NCBI GenBank assembly: GCA_038214135.1 | Contig: JBBQSD010000012.1 | Coordinates: 13,235-77,234, forward strand | From: JANLSE01 sp038214135 | GTDB lineage: Bacteria; Chloroflexota; Chloroflexia; Chloroflexales; Roseiflexaceae | DNA length: 64,000 bases | Direction: 5' to 3' | Shown: piece by piece, positions 53,493 through 63,331 of the stretch | Position numbering within the stretch: the first letter of the stretch is position 1 | Layout: each line of letters starts with the position of its first letter | The notes under the pieces: generated by a model | The model's input: the letters and a program-made list of their open reading frames with translations, nothing else | Told to the model about the DNA's origin: nothing | Databases searched by the model: none | Program-made: the position numbers and the translations under genes

Positions 53493-55484
53493 TTATGGCA
53501 AATACAACGTCTGGCCTGCGTTCCATGTCAGGGTTGTGCGCTGGCCAAGTGGCTCGCCAGTTGCGCCAAGCGGAATGAACGATACGCCCTGCCCTGCAAT
53601 GCCCACCAGAAATCCACTCGGCGGCGTACCATATCTGGTGAGCACATTCCCTGGCACAAATACCTGCGATGGTGAAATATCGAGTTGCAGTTCGGGTTGC
53701 CCGTTGCTGCCCTCCTGCACAATCACAAGCTGGCTGGTATTGTATGGCATGCTCGGATCGATTGCCCGCGATGCCACACTGCCCGGTTTATAGGCCACCA
53801 CATCGCGGCGGCCATCACCATTAAAATCGCCCTGCGCCAGAACAGTCCACTCCGAACCAACTAATGATTTTGGTGCAGCAGGCGTGGTGACATTCCCGAC
53901 TGGTGGTATCAGGCCGCCCCCGGTTGGGCGTATACGATAGGCCGCAACGCCTGTGTCCCAGTATGCGGCAATTGCCAGATCATTGACTGGCGCTCCGGCA
54001 GTGTTCACCGGCAGAAGTGCCATTGGTATACCAGTGTTGGGTGTGACATTCAACAGAAATGCGCCAATAGTTCGATTTGGATCGCTGGTGAGATAGTTAA
54101 CCAGTGGCGTATTCGGGGCCATCATCTCGCGCGTATTGATAGCCAGTTGCACCTCGGGTTGGCCATACGGCCCGGCCCCATTTTCCTGCACAATCACAAC
54201 CTCCGATGCCACCAATCGGTAGGCGGTATTTGGTGGGCGCACCTGAATCCCAGCCGGCTTGTAGGCGATTACATCACGTTGGCCATCGCCATTGGCATCA
54301 CCATCAAGAGCAACCGTCCATTCTGGGCCAAGCAATGCGCGAACCGGCGGTAGCAATTCACTATCACCAGTTGGGCGGTAACCAAGCGCTCCCTGATCCC
54401 AGATAATTTTTGCACCTCGTGTGAATGGCTGTCCATTAGCATCGACTGGCGCAAAACTCACAATCGTACCAGATTGCGCAATATTTGCCAGGAAACCAAT
54501 TGGCCGAATCTGCGCCGGGTAATCGACAAGCGATTGCCCAGGGACAAACAAGCGCTGTGGATCGAGAGACATCTGTAGTTCGGCACGCCCGAACAAGCCT
54601 TCCTCAACAATCGCAATTTCGCCAACACTCAATCCATAGCCACCCTGCAACGCCACTGCTGGGCCAGCCTTAAATACAACAACATCGCGGCGACCATTGC
54701 CATTCAAATCGCCCTGTGATGAGATCTGCCATTCCGGCCCAACCAGCGGAGGCCCTGCATTCACCACTGGTGCGCCTGCCAGCGCTGTTGGCCGATACCC
54801 ACCGGCGCCACCATCCCAATACAGCGATGCACCAAGTGCTACAACATCGCCAGCGCCATTCAATGGCACAATCCCGATCGCACCAGGCCCAACCTGAACC
54901 AGAAATGCGGCTGGGCCACCAGACGTGGGGAAGCTCGCCATGCGGAAATTCGGTACGAAAATCTCACCGATATTGACGCCCAGCTGAGTTTCTGGGCCAG
55001 CACTACCCTGCTGAACCACCACTAGCTCCGTCGCAATAATATTGAACCCAGGCACAGGTTGGCGTACTGCAATAGCAGCTGGCTTATAGGCCACCACATC
55101 AATTTGCCCATCCTGGTTCTGGTCGCCAAGTGCAGCTATCGTCCATTCTGGCCCAACCAGCGCTGCTGCTGGTGAGATAGTTGCTATCGGTGGAGCAGCG
55201 GTCGGCACAATCGCTGGTTGGGGCGCTGTCGTTGGTTGGGCAATCGGCACACTCGCTGTCGCGGTCGGAGCACCTACAATGGTTGGAGATGGCAGAGCGC
55301 CTGGTATTGTTGGCAGTTGTGGCGTCGCTGCCTTATCGGGTGCTGTTGGCAATGGGATGATTTCAACAGTCGGGGTCGGTGCGGCGTTTTGGCCAGCGTT
55401 TGGCGTACCGAGTGAGCAACCAGCGACCACGAAAGCCATTGGCAGCAACAAGGTAATCCGTCGTAGAAACAATGCCCACAACAT
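53493..55484 (-). CDS. Lipoprotein with four tandem repeats carrying calcium-loop motifs
   Basis: 663 residues. Signal and lipobox (MAFVVAGC), then a Pro-Thr linker (about 30-110), then four repeats of about 135 residues. Each opens with a PEW or SEW strand and an acidic loop: GDQNQDGQIDVVAYKP, GDLNGNGRRDVVVFK, GDANGDGQRDVIAYKP, GDFNGDGRRDVVAYKP. The loops resemble EF-hand/dockerin or FG-GAP calcium sites. A surface protein, presumably adhesive or structural; family not named. AAGGAG precedes the ATG. It is divergent from murJ. Confidence 0.75.
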   Translation of the reverse strand: MLWALFLRRITLLLPMAFVVAGCSLGTPNAGQNAAPTPTVEIIPLPTAPDKAATPQLPTIPGALPSPTIVGAPTATASVPIAQPTTAPQPAIVPTAAPPIATISPAAALVGPEWTIAALGDQNQDGQIDVVAYKPAAIAVRQPVPGFNIIATELVVVQQGSAGPETQLGVNIGEIFVPNFRMASFPTSGGPAAFLVQVGPGAIGIVPLNGAGDVVALGASLYWDGGAGGYRPTALAGAPVVNAGPPLVGPEWQISSQGDLNGNGRRDVVVFKAGPAVALQGGYGLSVGEIAIVEEGLFGRAELQMSLDPQRLFVPGQSLVDYPAQIRPIGFLANIAQSGTIVSFAPVDANGQPFTRGAKIIWDQGALGYRPTGDSELLPPVRALLGPEWTVALDGDANGDGQRDVIAYKPAGIQVRPPNTAYRLVASEVVIVQENGAGPYGQPEVQLAINTREMMAPNTPLVNYLTSDPNRTIGAFLLNVTPNTGIPMALLPVNTAGAPVNDLAIAAYWDTGVAAYRIRPTGGGLIPPVGNVTTPAAPKSLVGSEWTVLAQGDFNGDGRRDVVAYKPGSVASRAIDPSMPYNTSQLVIVQEGSNGQPELQLDISPSQVFVPGNVLTRYGTPPSGFLVGIAGQGVSFIPLGATGEPLGQRTTLTWNAGQTLYLP

Positions 55485-55654
55485 ACGATGCTCCTTACTC
55501 GCTCAAGCTGCATAGTACTATTATAGTACGAACGGGCAAGCCCCTATTTTTCTACGATCGACTGCACATATTGTTTATTATTTGTTACTGGAACGCTGCC
55601 GATGAGGCCATATAATGCCATAGTACAGCAGCAGTCGAGTAATTAGGGGATCGC

Positions 55655-57022
55655 ATGAAGCAGACCCTCAGTTCGCGTTGGCAAGCTCTGATCGTCCGCC
55701 AGTATTCTATTCCCGAGGCATCAGCCCTGTTCATGGTTGCGTTCCTCATATCGGCTGTGCTTGGCATTGTTCGTCAGGCATTGTTCAATGCACAGTATGG
55801 CACCGGCATGGAGGCGAGTGCATTCATCGCCGCCTTTCGTCTTCCAGAAACGCTCGTCAATCTGATTGCTGGTGGCACACTCTCGAATGCACTCATCCCG
55901 GTGCTGGCCGGTGTTTCTCGGGAGGATGGCCCCGATGCGGAATGGGAACTGGCCAGCCTCGTGCTTGTGACGTTCCTGGCGCTCTTTACACTGGCTATCC
56001 TGATCGGCATGATCTTTGCGCCACTGTTCATCACCCGCCTGCTTGCACCAGGCTTCGATGCGCCAACCAGCGAGCTAACAATTGTGCTGACCAGGATCAT
56101 GCTGTTGGAGGCAATTCTTGGCTTGGTCACGAGCGTGATTATGGCTGTGCTGAACAGCCGCTATCAGTTTACGCTGAGCGCGCTCTCGATCATCGTGCAT
56201 AACACAACCCTGATCACCGGAATCCTGCTCTCGCGGGTGTTTCCCCAGATCGGCATTTATGGTGCAGCGGTTGGGGTGATCGGCGATGGGATTCTCCAGC
56301 TGCTGATCCTGCTGCCGGGCATGCGCGCCAATCGCTTCCGTTTCACGCCGCGTTGGAATCTGGCCGATAAGCGGCTTCGCGAGGTGATACGGCTGATGGT
56401 TCCCAACGGCCTTTCGGGCGTTGTCAACTATGCCGGTGTTATTGCAGAAACTTCGTATGCCTCGCTGGTACAGGAGAAGGCAACACTATCGGCGATTCAG
56501 AATGCACTCCTGCTGATCGGCCTACCAGTGCGCCTGCTCGGTACTGCAATTGGCCAGGCAGCCTTCCCGCGTTTAGCTGGCATCGCCGCAGCCAAGGAAT
56601 GGACACGCCTGCGCCGAACGATCCTGGTAACATTTGGCATCGCCATTATTCTGGCCATGCCCGTTATTGTGTTCTTTATCACGCTTGGCCGGCCACTCGT
56701 GCGTTTGGTGTTCGAGCGCGGACGTTTTAGCGCCACAGACGGTGATCTGACCTATACAATGTTGGCGGCATATAGCATTGCGATACCAGCCTATATTGGC
56801 ACCGATATGATGACGCGCGGGTTGACGGCGCTGCGCGATACGACAACGCCGCTGTTTACGAACATCGGCCAACTCGTCATCCGCATCGGGCTGATCTCAT
56901 TGCTGATCGTCCAAATCGGCCCGGTCGGCATCCCGATTGGCTTTACAATTTCCGCCTATGCCGAAACAATCACACTGGCGCTCGTGCTGCTCTTCCGGCT
57001 ACGCCAACAGGAACGTCAATAA
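55655..57022 (+). CDS. murJ: Lipid II flippase MurJ (MviN)
   Basis: 455 residues with about thirteen helices of the MOP superfamily. The start region SALFMVAFLISAVLGIVRQALF, the motif AFRLPETLVNLIAGGTLSNALIPV and RGLTALRDTTTPLF are typical. It moves lipid II across the inner membrane for peptidoglycan synthesis. The length is slightly short for the family (often 500 or more), mostly at the C-terminus. It stands alone, divergent from the repeat lipoprotein. Confidence 0.92.
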   Translation: MKQTLSSRWQALIVRQYSIPEASALFMVAFLISAVLGIVRQALFNAQYGTGMEASAFIAAFRLPETLVNLIAGGTLSNALIPVLAGVSREDGPDAEWELASLVLVTFLALFTLAILIGMIFAPLFITRLLAPGFDAPTSELTIVLTRIMLLEAILGLVTSVIMAVLNSRYQFTLSALSIIVHNTTLITGILLSRVFPQIGIYGAAVGVIGDGILQLLILLPGMRANRFRFTPRWNLADKRLREVIRLMVPNGLSGVVNYAGVIAETSYASLVQEKATLSAIQNALLLIGLPVRLLGTAIGQAAFPRLAGIAAAKEWTRLRRTILVTFGIAIILAMPVIVFFITLGRPLVRLVFERGRFSATDGDLTYTMLAAYSIAIPAYIGTDMMTRGLTALRDTTTPLFTNIGQLVIRIGLISLLIVQIGPVGIPIGFTISAYAETITLALVLLFRLRQQERQ

Positions 57023-57072
57023 ATAAAGGCGGCCAGTGGCCACCCTTGCCCAATCAATCCGGCAATCCGCCG

Positions 57073-57462
57073 CTAGACAACCATCCGCGCAATAATCACA
57101 CTTGCCAGAATCAGCACAAACACCACGGCCAGGCCAGCCAATGGTGCCCAGCGGCCCAATCGCGCAAATGGCCCTTTACCAACCGCCATATGCCCAATAC
57201 CAGCAGCAATCAGGCCAATGATTGGGTGCAGAATAAGCGGGAACGAAAGCAATCTCGCGCCATCGCCATTGATCAGCAGAAAGATGAACCACAGAATACC
57301 CAGCGTTGCCTGAATATCAATAAGTATTGGAAAGAAGCGCGCAATCGGGTTGCGTGGTGCATCCGGTTTCCACATCGCAGTCAGCGCAATTGCGGCAATG
57401 ATCGTCAGCAATGGCAGCACCATCTCGCCAAATATCCGGTGAATCGTCAGAATCGTACCCAT
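57073..57462 (-). CDS. Small polytopic membrane protein
   Basis: 129 residues, four helices: GEMVLPLLTIIAAIALTAMW, ILIDIQATLGILWFIFLLI, FPLILHPIIGLIAAGIGHM and LAGLAVVFVLILASVIIA. Conserved-looking His residues in helix 3 and before helix 4 could bind haem, and the cytochrome c gene lies next upstream on the same strand, so an electron-transfer role is possible. Family not recognised. Convergent with murJ. Confidence 0.65.
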   Translation of the reverse strand: MGTILTIHRIFGEMVLPLLTIIAAIALTAMWKPDAPRNPIARFFPILIDIQATLGILWFIFLLINGDGARLLSFPLILHPIIGLIAAGIGHMAVGKGPFARLGRWAPLAGLAVVFVLILASVIIARMVV

Positions 57463-57616
57463 ACCTGAGTTCTCCTTAATGTATTGTTCCTGTTATTCTG
57501 ATTATGTGCTCTCTTGACAACGTGACCAGGTGACAACGTGAATGTACTTTATTAGTGTAGTACTGCTCCGATCAAGCATCTGTCACCCCATCACCATGTC
57601 ACCGTGTCAGGGTCTT

Positions 57617-58105
57617 CTACGGATTAAGTTTGGCCTGTGCCTCACGAATATTGGGTGGCCATGTGCTCTTGATATACGCCAGCACCGCCCAAATCTCTGC
57701 ATCGCTCATCCGTTCCGCATAGGCTGGCATATAATTCTTGTAATCGGGTGCCGAGAATTTTTGGCCGCCATACTTGGTAATATCGAACAATTGCTGATCC
57801 GGGTGATGCCATGTATGGCCGGTTAGATCATGGGGTGGAGCCAACCGCCCACCGCCAGGGAGTTCTGCCTGCCAGTTTGGCTGCCCCTCCAGATTGATCC
57901 CATGGCAGCTCGCACACTGTTGTGCATACACACGCTTGCCAATAGCAATTTCATCGGTGGCTTGCCCGTCTGCCGCCTGTCGATTAGCATTCCGCAGCAT
58001 TGTCAGTGCGAATACACCAACAATCAGCAGCACAATAATAGCAATGCCAACGGTGCGCCCGCCAGCCTGGCCTTTTGTTGGTTGCTTGATCGGCGAGCGA
58101 GCCAT
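57617..58105 (-). CDS. Membrane-anchored c-type cytochrome
   Basis: 162 residues from ATG 58105, chosen for CAAGGAG seven bases upstream. An N-terminal helix (VGIAIIVLLIVGVFALTML) anchors a single haem domain: CASCHG binds haem, and a distal Met in KNYMPAY is the likely ligand. MSDAEIWAVLAYIKSTWP is the usual final helix. It carries electrons at the outer face of the membrane, for example to an oxidase or reaction centre. TGTCACC-type repeats lie in the 57463-57616 spacer. Confidence 0.9.
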   Translation of the reverse strand: MARSPIKQPTKGQAGGRTVGIAIIVLLIVGVFALTMLRNANRQAADGQATDEIAIGKRVYAQQCASCHGINLEGQPNWQAELPGGGRLAPPHDLTGHTWHHPDQQLFDITKYGGQKFSAPDYKNYMPAYAERMSDAEIWAVLAYIKSTWPPNIREAQAKLNP

Positions 58106-58244
58106 CAGCACTCCTTGGGCATCGTTCTCTTGTGAAAAGTTTCTCGCATTGCTGGTATCATACATGCGAAGCGCCAAGAGCGCAAATCGTTTCGATCCGC
58201 TATAATATATGATCAGAGTATCGAAAATAACGGGATATTTGCAT

Positions 58245-59252
58245 ATGGATCATCATGCCGCGCTGCCAACTGGCTATCGGGTCGAGCATATCAACATCAG
58301 CCCCAACTTCGTTCTAGCACCGATGGTTGGAGTCACCGATAGTGTGTTTCGGCGGCTCATCCTCAGCTTCGGTGGCTGTGGGTTGGTCAGTAGTGAAATG
58401 ACCAATGCCGCCAGTGTGAGCCCACGGGCACGGGCGCGGCATAACCAGCTTGATTTCTTGCCAGAAGAGCGCCCAATCACGATGCAACTAAGTGGCAACG
58501 AGCCGGATCTGATTGCAAGCGCGGCCAAAACGGTCGAGGCATTGGGAGCAGATATTCTGGATATCAACTGTGGCTGCCCATCGCCAAAAGTTACTGGTGG
58601 CGGCCATGGATCGGCACTGCTGCGTGATCTGCCAAAGATGGAACTATTGTTGCGGGCTGTCAAAGCGGCGGTACAGATCCCGGTGACGCTCAAGTTTCGG
58701 GCCGGCTGGGATTCACAGAGCCTCAACTATCTCGATACCGCGAAAATGGCCGAATCGGTTGGCATTGCGGCATTGGCATTGCATCCCCGCACCCGCGAGC
58801 AGGCCTATAGCGGGATCGCCGATTGGAGCAGGGTCGCAGAGGTCAAGCGCACCGTCGCTATTCCGGTGATCGGCTCGGGTGATGTGAAGGATGCGCCAGA
58901 TGCATTGCAGCGGCTGGCGGCAAGTGGTGCCGATGGCGTAATGATCGGCAGGGCAGCCATGGCCAACCCATGGATCTTCCAGCAGATCGCTCAACTGCGA
59001 AATGGCGAACTACCCTTCGATCCAGGCCCAGCCGACAAATATGAGCTGCTGGTGCGCTATATCAGTATGTGTAGCGAAGAAATGCCGGAACGGCTCGCGC
59101 TCAACAAGCTGAAGCAGTTGATCGGCCAGTTCCATGTTGGCCTGCCTGGCAGTGCCGCCCTGCGCGAATCCATCCATCGTTCAAGCAGTGTCGATGAGGC
59201 GCGAGCGCACCTTGAACGCTTCTTTGAACCATATGTGATTGCGGTGGCATAG
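58245..59252 (+). CDS. dus: tRNA-dihydrouridine synthase
   Basis: 335 residues from ATG 58245; ATG 58209 is in frame but lies almost on a TATAAT box (58201-58206) that could be the -10. FMN barrel with LAPMVGVTDSVFRRL and the catalytic Cys in DINCGCPSPKV; HPRTREQAYSG and GSGDV follow. It reduces uridines in the tRNA D-loop. The DusB-type motifs are the best match, but the subfamily is not certain. Confidence 0.92.
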   Translation: MDHHAALPTGYRVEHINISPNFVLAPMVGVTDSVFRRLILSFGGCGLVSSEMTNAASVSPRARARHNQLDFLPEERPITMQLSGNEPDLIASAAKTVEALGADILDINCGCPSPKVTGGGHGSALLRDLPKMELLLRAVKAAVQIPVTLKFRAGWDSQSLNYLDTAKMAESVGIAALALHPRTREQAYSGIADWSRVAEVKRTVAIPVIGSGDVKDAPDALQRLAASGADGVMIGRAAMANPWIFQQIAQLRNGELPFDPGPADKYELLVRYISMCSEEMPERLALNKLKQLIGQFHVGLPGSAALRESIHRSSSVDEARAHLERFFEPYVIAVA

Positions 59253-59310
59253 ACCTCACCACCGGCCCCTCTGCGGCGCGAAGAGGGGTGCCCGCAGGGC
59301 GGGGTGAGGT
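59253..59310. repeat. C-rich hairpin after dus
   Basis: ACCTCACC at 59251-59258 pairs with GGTGAGGT at the other end (59303-59310); CCCCTCT/AGAGGGG lie inside. It may terminate dus transcription, though it belongs to the dispersed C-rich repeat family. Confidence 0.5.
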
Positions 59311-59379
59311 ATGCTATGATAGCCAACGAGGTGCTTCATCTGTGGCTGTGCCCTCGCCACGCATCAAGGAATCGATTTG

Positions 59380-60900
59380 ATGTTGCCCATGTTTCGTGCC
59401 CTTACGCTGCTCCTTAGCCTGCTCCTTGTCGCCTGCTCAACGCCTGCGGCATCCTCGGCACTCTCATCTCCACTCAATACTGCAACGATACCGCCACCAG
59501 TGCCAACGAGTACGGCCATAGCGACGGTTCCTATTGTTGTGCCAACACCAACGGCCAATCCCACCCTCGTGAATGGTGTGTTTGTTGCTGGGATCGATGT
59601 TGGTGGCAAAACCGCTGATCAGGCCCGCCAACTGCTTGAGCAACAGCTGGACACACTGCTGCGACCGATTGATGTGCGAGCCGCAGATGCGCAACTCACC
59701 ATTCGGCCAGATGAGATCGGCGCACAGCTCAATACCGATGCGCTGCTGGCCGATGCGCTGGCTGCAAAAAGCGCCACAAAAATCCCACTGCAGATAGCAA
59801 TCGATCAAACGCTGCTCGAAACCAAACTTGGCGAACTGGCCAAGCAGGTCGATCAACCGAGCACCATCTCGTTGATCACTGCTACCAAAAGCATCTCACG
59901 CAGCTTCGCTCTGGTTGGCGGGCGGCATCTCGATATCCCCGATGCTATTGCACAGATTGAGACGCGACTGCAATCGCCGGGTAGCCCACGCCGGATCACC
60001 CTGAGCCTGACATCAGCAGCACCCAATCATCGGCCAACGCCCGAACAGCTTCAGCAGCAGATCGAAACGATGGCTAAACAATGGAACGGGATTGTTGGCA
60101 TCTACGTCTATGATCTAAACAGCAAGAGTGTTGTTGCTCAACTCAATCAGAATACCGTCTTTTCGGGTGCCAGTGTCATGAAGGTTCCGATCATGCTGCA
60201 GACGTACCTGAACATCCCGAAGTTTAATGTGGCCCAGGAACGGGCACTCCAGAAGATGATTGTTGATAGCGACAATTTTTCGGCAAATGTCCTGCTCGCC
60301 GCGAGTGTTGGCGGCGGTGGCACCGATGATGCCCTCGCCGGAGCATTGGCCATGTCGAAGATGCTGAGCGAACAGCTTGGCCTGAAACATACATACCAGA
60401 ATATGCCATATGAAGCCCGCGATTACCTCGTCAATGTGCGTGGGATCAAGATCAAACGTGGCCCAGCACAGGAAGGGCAGCCGCCATATACCGATCCCGA
60501 TCCAGTATTGCGCACAACCCCAGCCGAGATGAGCCAGGTCTTTCTGTTGATCGAGCAATGCCGCAATGGTGAGGGGCGGTTGCTCGATACATTTCCCCAA
60601 CTGACCAAGGCTCGTTGCGCCGAAATGATCAGCCGGCTTGAGAAAAACGGCGATGCCAGCCGCATGCGCTCCGGGCTGCCAAAGAATATCGTTGTTGCCC
60701 ATAAAAGCGGCTGGATCGAAGATATGCAGGCAGATGTTGGTATCATTCGCTCACCAGGCGGCGATTTTCTGATGGCAATCTATGTGTATACCGATATTCG
60801 GCCAACCAAAATCGTCCTGACCGATAAGGTCGCTGCGCCAGTGATTGGCCATTTTGCACGGCTGATCTATTCCTTCTATAACCCGGTAACACAAAAATAG
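59380..60900 (+). CDS. Lipoprotein with peptidoglycan-binding-like and class A beta-lactamase-fold domains
   Basis: 506 residues from ATG 59380 (AAGGA upstream). The lipobox is LLLVAC. After a Pro-Thr linker a PG_binding_4/VanW-associated-type domain appears (FVAGIDVGGKTADQARQLL, ITLSLTSAAP). The C-terminal 290 residues are a serine hydrolase with the class A layout: SxxK in GASVMKVP, SDN in VDSDNFSAN and KSG in VVAHKSGW. The likely role is surface peptidoglycan hydrolysis or transfer; true beta-lactam resistance is possible but unproven. Confidence 0.85.
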   Translation: MLPMFRALTLLLSLLLVACSTPAASSALSSPLNTATIPPPVPTSTAIATVPIVVPTPTANPTLVNGVFVAGIDVGGKTADQARQLLEQQLDTLLRPIDVRAADAQLTIRPDEIGAQLNTDALLADALAAKSATKIPLQIAIDQTLLETKLGELAKQVDQPSTISLITATKSISRSFALVGGRHLDIPDAIAQIETRLQSPGSPRRITLSLTSAAPNHRPTPEQLQQQIETMAKQWNGIVGIYVYDLNSKSVVAQLNQNTVFSGASVMKVPIMLQTYLNIPKFNVAQERALQKMIVDSDNFSANVLLAASVGGGGTDDALAGALAMSKMLSEQLGLKHTYQNMPYEARDYLVNVRGIKIKRGPAQEGQPPYTDPDPVLRTTPAEMSQVFLLIEQCRNGEGRLLDTFPQLTKARCAEMISRLEKNGDASRMRSGLPKNIVVAHKSGWIEDMQADVGIIRSPGGDFLMAIYVYTDIRPTKIVLTDKVAAPVIGHFARLIYSFYNPVTQK

Positions 60901-61215
60901 CCGATAGCCGATAGCCGATAAACTAAGAACCCAGAACTGTGCCATCTGCGGACAAATGGGTGCTGATCATCTGGAACAATGAGCGTTTGTGGCCAATCAG
61001 AGCATCATTCGCCCATTCCCCATCCTGCAACAACCACGTCGCACGGTACTGCGAGAATATCAGTAGCGAACAACAAGGGATATGTTGACACAACATGTGT
61101 AGGGGCGGTTCGTGAACCGCCCACCATAATCGATAATCAGCGCCATCTGCGGAAATCTGCGTCATCTGCGGATAATTCTGACTCCTGACTGCTGATTTCT
61201 CATAAGGAGGCACCT
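60901..61215. repeat. Intergenic region with dispersed repeats
   Basis: No gene. CCGATAG occurs three times (60900-60921). A solitary copy of the RAYT-type palindrome lies at 61103-61122. An ATCTGCGGAAATCTGCGTCA stretch (61145-61172) and TTCTGACTCCTGACT (61178-61192) follow. Confidence 0.6.
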
Positions 61216-63192
61216 ATGGCAGATCTGCCTATTCGCCGCATCGTCATGTATAAACATGGGGTCGGCTATTTCGAGCGCCGTGGGCATGTGCAGGGAACCT
61301 CCCTGCGTCTCAGCTTCCCGCGTGAAGCAATGGACGATGTGCTCAAGAGCCTGGTCGCTATTGATCTGGGCACTGGTCACATTCGCGGCATCGATTACGA
61401 AACGCCAGAAGATCGGGCCACCCGCCTGGCAAAAGGCTCGATTCATCTTTCCGATGGGCGTAGCCTGCTGGATCTGCTGCGCGATCTGCGCGGGCGTAGT
61501 GTGCGGATCGAGGTGCAGGGCCAGCCACTGGAAGGGCGCGTGATCGGCGTCGATCTGGATGAGGAACGGCCATTGCACACCCCGCTCGTCTCGCTGGTAT
61601 TGCCAGATGGGCAGACGGTGCGAACAATTGCGATTCGGGCGATCAGCCAGATCGCTATTCTTGAGCAGCGTGCCACCGAGGATCTGGCCTATTTCCTGCG
61701 TGCATCACAGAGTGAGGAAGATCGGCGGGCTGCGACACTGCGGCTCTCGGAGGGCGATCACGATCTGCTGGTTGGGTATGTCGCTCCCGCACCGGCATGG
61801 CGGGTCAGCTACCGGCTACTGTTTGAACAAGCGCCGGATGCGCCTGTGGAAGGGCAAACGGCTTCGCCGCATCAGGTGCTGATCCAGGGCTGGGGCCTGT
61901 TCGACAACCAGCTTGATGAGGATCTCGAGGAGGTGCTGCTGACCTTCGTGGCCGGGATGCCGGTTTCGTTCCGCTATCGCCTGTACGAACCACACACTCC
62001 CGAACGCCCATTGGTGCAGGACGAAGAACGAACCGTTGCCGCACCAGTCGAGTTTTTTGCCATGGCCGCTGCACCACCCGCGGCCATGATGGCTCCTCCA
62101 GCGCCAATGCCCGCAATGCGCAAAGCACGCAGCGCGACGCTTGGCATGGCCGATGATTCTGCGGCAGCGGAATCCTTCTCAATCGATGCTGCCTCCCAAT
62201 CAACGGTAGCAGTTGGCGTCGGTGAGGATCGTGGCGCACTGTTCCAGTACAAGGTCGTCCACCCAATCAGCGTTGCTCGTGGCCAATCCGCGATGGTTCC
62301 GATTGTTGGCCAACGGCTGAATGGCCGTAAAGAACTGCTCTACAATGGCCGTAAACAGCCCAAGAACCCGGTTGCCAGCCTGCGTATGCGTAATGAAACT
62401 GGGCTGACCCTGGAGCGCGGCCCGGTGACGGTGATCGAAGAGGGCGATTATGCAGGCGAGGCATTATTGCCATTCACCAGGCCAGGCGGCGATATGATCG
62501 TGGCCTATGCCATCGAACTGGGCATCAGCGTCATTGAGCAACCCAAAGTCGAACGGGTGACAAGTGGCCTACAGGTACGCGATAGTGTGCTGTTCATTCA
62601 GGAATGGGAAACACAATCGGTCGTCTATACCATTCTGAGCACCTTGCAGGCACCTGTTGATCTGACAATCGAGCAAACGGTTCCCGCCCACTATACGCTC
62701 TACGAAACACCAACGCCCGCCGAACAGGCCCAGGGCATGGCCCGTTGGACGGTCGCCTGTGCGCCTGGGACAGAAACCGCCTTCACGGTGCGCTACCGCC
62801 GCATGATCAGCCGCCGCGAGCAGGTTCGCGCATACTCACTGAACCAACTTCAGGAGTTCGTGCGCCAGCGCTTTCTCGATGAGAACACCTATAAGGGGTT
62901 ATCCGAGATTCTGGCCACCTATAACGAGATCGATCAACGCCAGGCGCGGCTTCGCCAGATCGAACAGGAACGCAATCAACTGTATAAGCGCCAACAACAA
63001 ACCCAGGGCAGCCTTGGGCCGCTTGGGCGTGATGGCGAAGAGGGCAAACTGCGCGCCCGCTATGTGGCTCAACTGAACGAATTGGAAAATACCCTTAACG
63101 CACTCACCAATGAAGAAAACCGCCTGAATGCCGAAATTCGCACCCTCGAGCAACAGGTCAATAACAAATTACTCGGCCTTTCGCGCGGGTAA
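61216..63192 (+). CDS. DUF4139-like protein with C-terminal coiled coil
   Basis: 658 residues, AAGGAGG before the ATG. The N-terminal part (VMYKHGVGYFERRG, then FPREAMDDVLKSLVA) and the central beta-rich part (WRVSYRLLFEQ, GWGLFDNQLDEDLEEVLL, LTFVAG) resemble DUF4139/mucoidy-inhibitor-like proteins. An Ala-Pro-Met-rich linker sits around residues 280-310. The last 90 residues form a coiled coil (ARLRQIEQERNQLYKRQQQ, LNALTNEENRLNAEIRTLEQ). No signal peptide. Function not established for the family. Confidence 0.75.
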   Translation: MADLPIRRIVMYKHGVGYFERRGHVQGTSLRLSFPREAMDDVLKSLVAIDLGTGHIRGIDYETPEDRATRLAKGSIHLSDGRSLLDLLRDLRGRSVRIEVQGQPLEGRVIGVDLDEERPLHTPLVSLVLPDGQTVRTIAIRAISQIAILEQRATEDLAYFLRASQSEEDRRAATLRLSEGDHDLLVGYVAPAPAWRVSYRLLFEQAPDAPVEGQTASPHQVLIQGWGLFDNQLDEDLEEVLLTFVAGMPVSFRYRLYEPHTPERPLVQDEERTVAAPVEFFAMAAAPPAAMMAPPAPMPAMRKARSATLGMADDSAAAESFSIDAASQSTVAVGVGEDRGALFQYKVVHPISVARGQSAMVPIVGQRLNGRKELLYNGRKQPKNPVASLRMRNETGLTLERGPVTVIEEGDYAGEALLPFTRPGGDMIVAYAIELGISVIEQPKVERVTSGLQVRDSVLFIQEWETQSVVYTILSTLQAPVDLTIEQTVPAHYTLYETPTPAEQAQGMARWTVACAPGTETAFTVRYRRMISRREQVRAYSLNQLQEFVRQRFLDENTYKGLSEILATYNEIDQRQARLRQIEQERNQLYKRQQQTQGSLGPLGRDGEEGKLRARYVAQLNELENTLNALTNEENRLNAEIRTLEQQVNNKLLGLSRG

Positions 63193-63243
63193 ATTTGCAC
63201 GCCGCGGGCTAAAGCCACGCGGCTATGGGTGCATCGTCCCTGG

Positions 63244-63263
63244 CCGCAGGCTTCAGCCTGCGG
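63244..63263. repeat. Dispersed CCGCAGGC hairpin
   Basis: CCGCAGGC (63244-63251), TTCA loop, GCCTGCGG (63256-63263). A partial GCGGGCTAAAGCC palindrome precedes it. Confidence 0.65.
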
Positions 63264-63297
63264 ATTAGATTCGCCCTCTCACCATCTCACACCAACC

Positions 63298-63326
63298 TTG
63301 ACAACACCCAACCATAGAGATATACT
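63298..63326 (+). promoter_or_regulatory. Sigma-70-like promoter of copZ
   Basis: TTGACA (63298-63303), exact 17-base spacer, TATACT (63321-63326). Confidence 0.75.
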
Positions 63327-63331
63327 ACACA

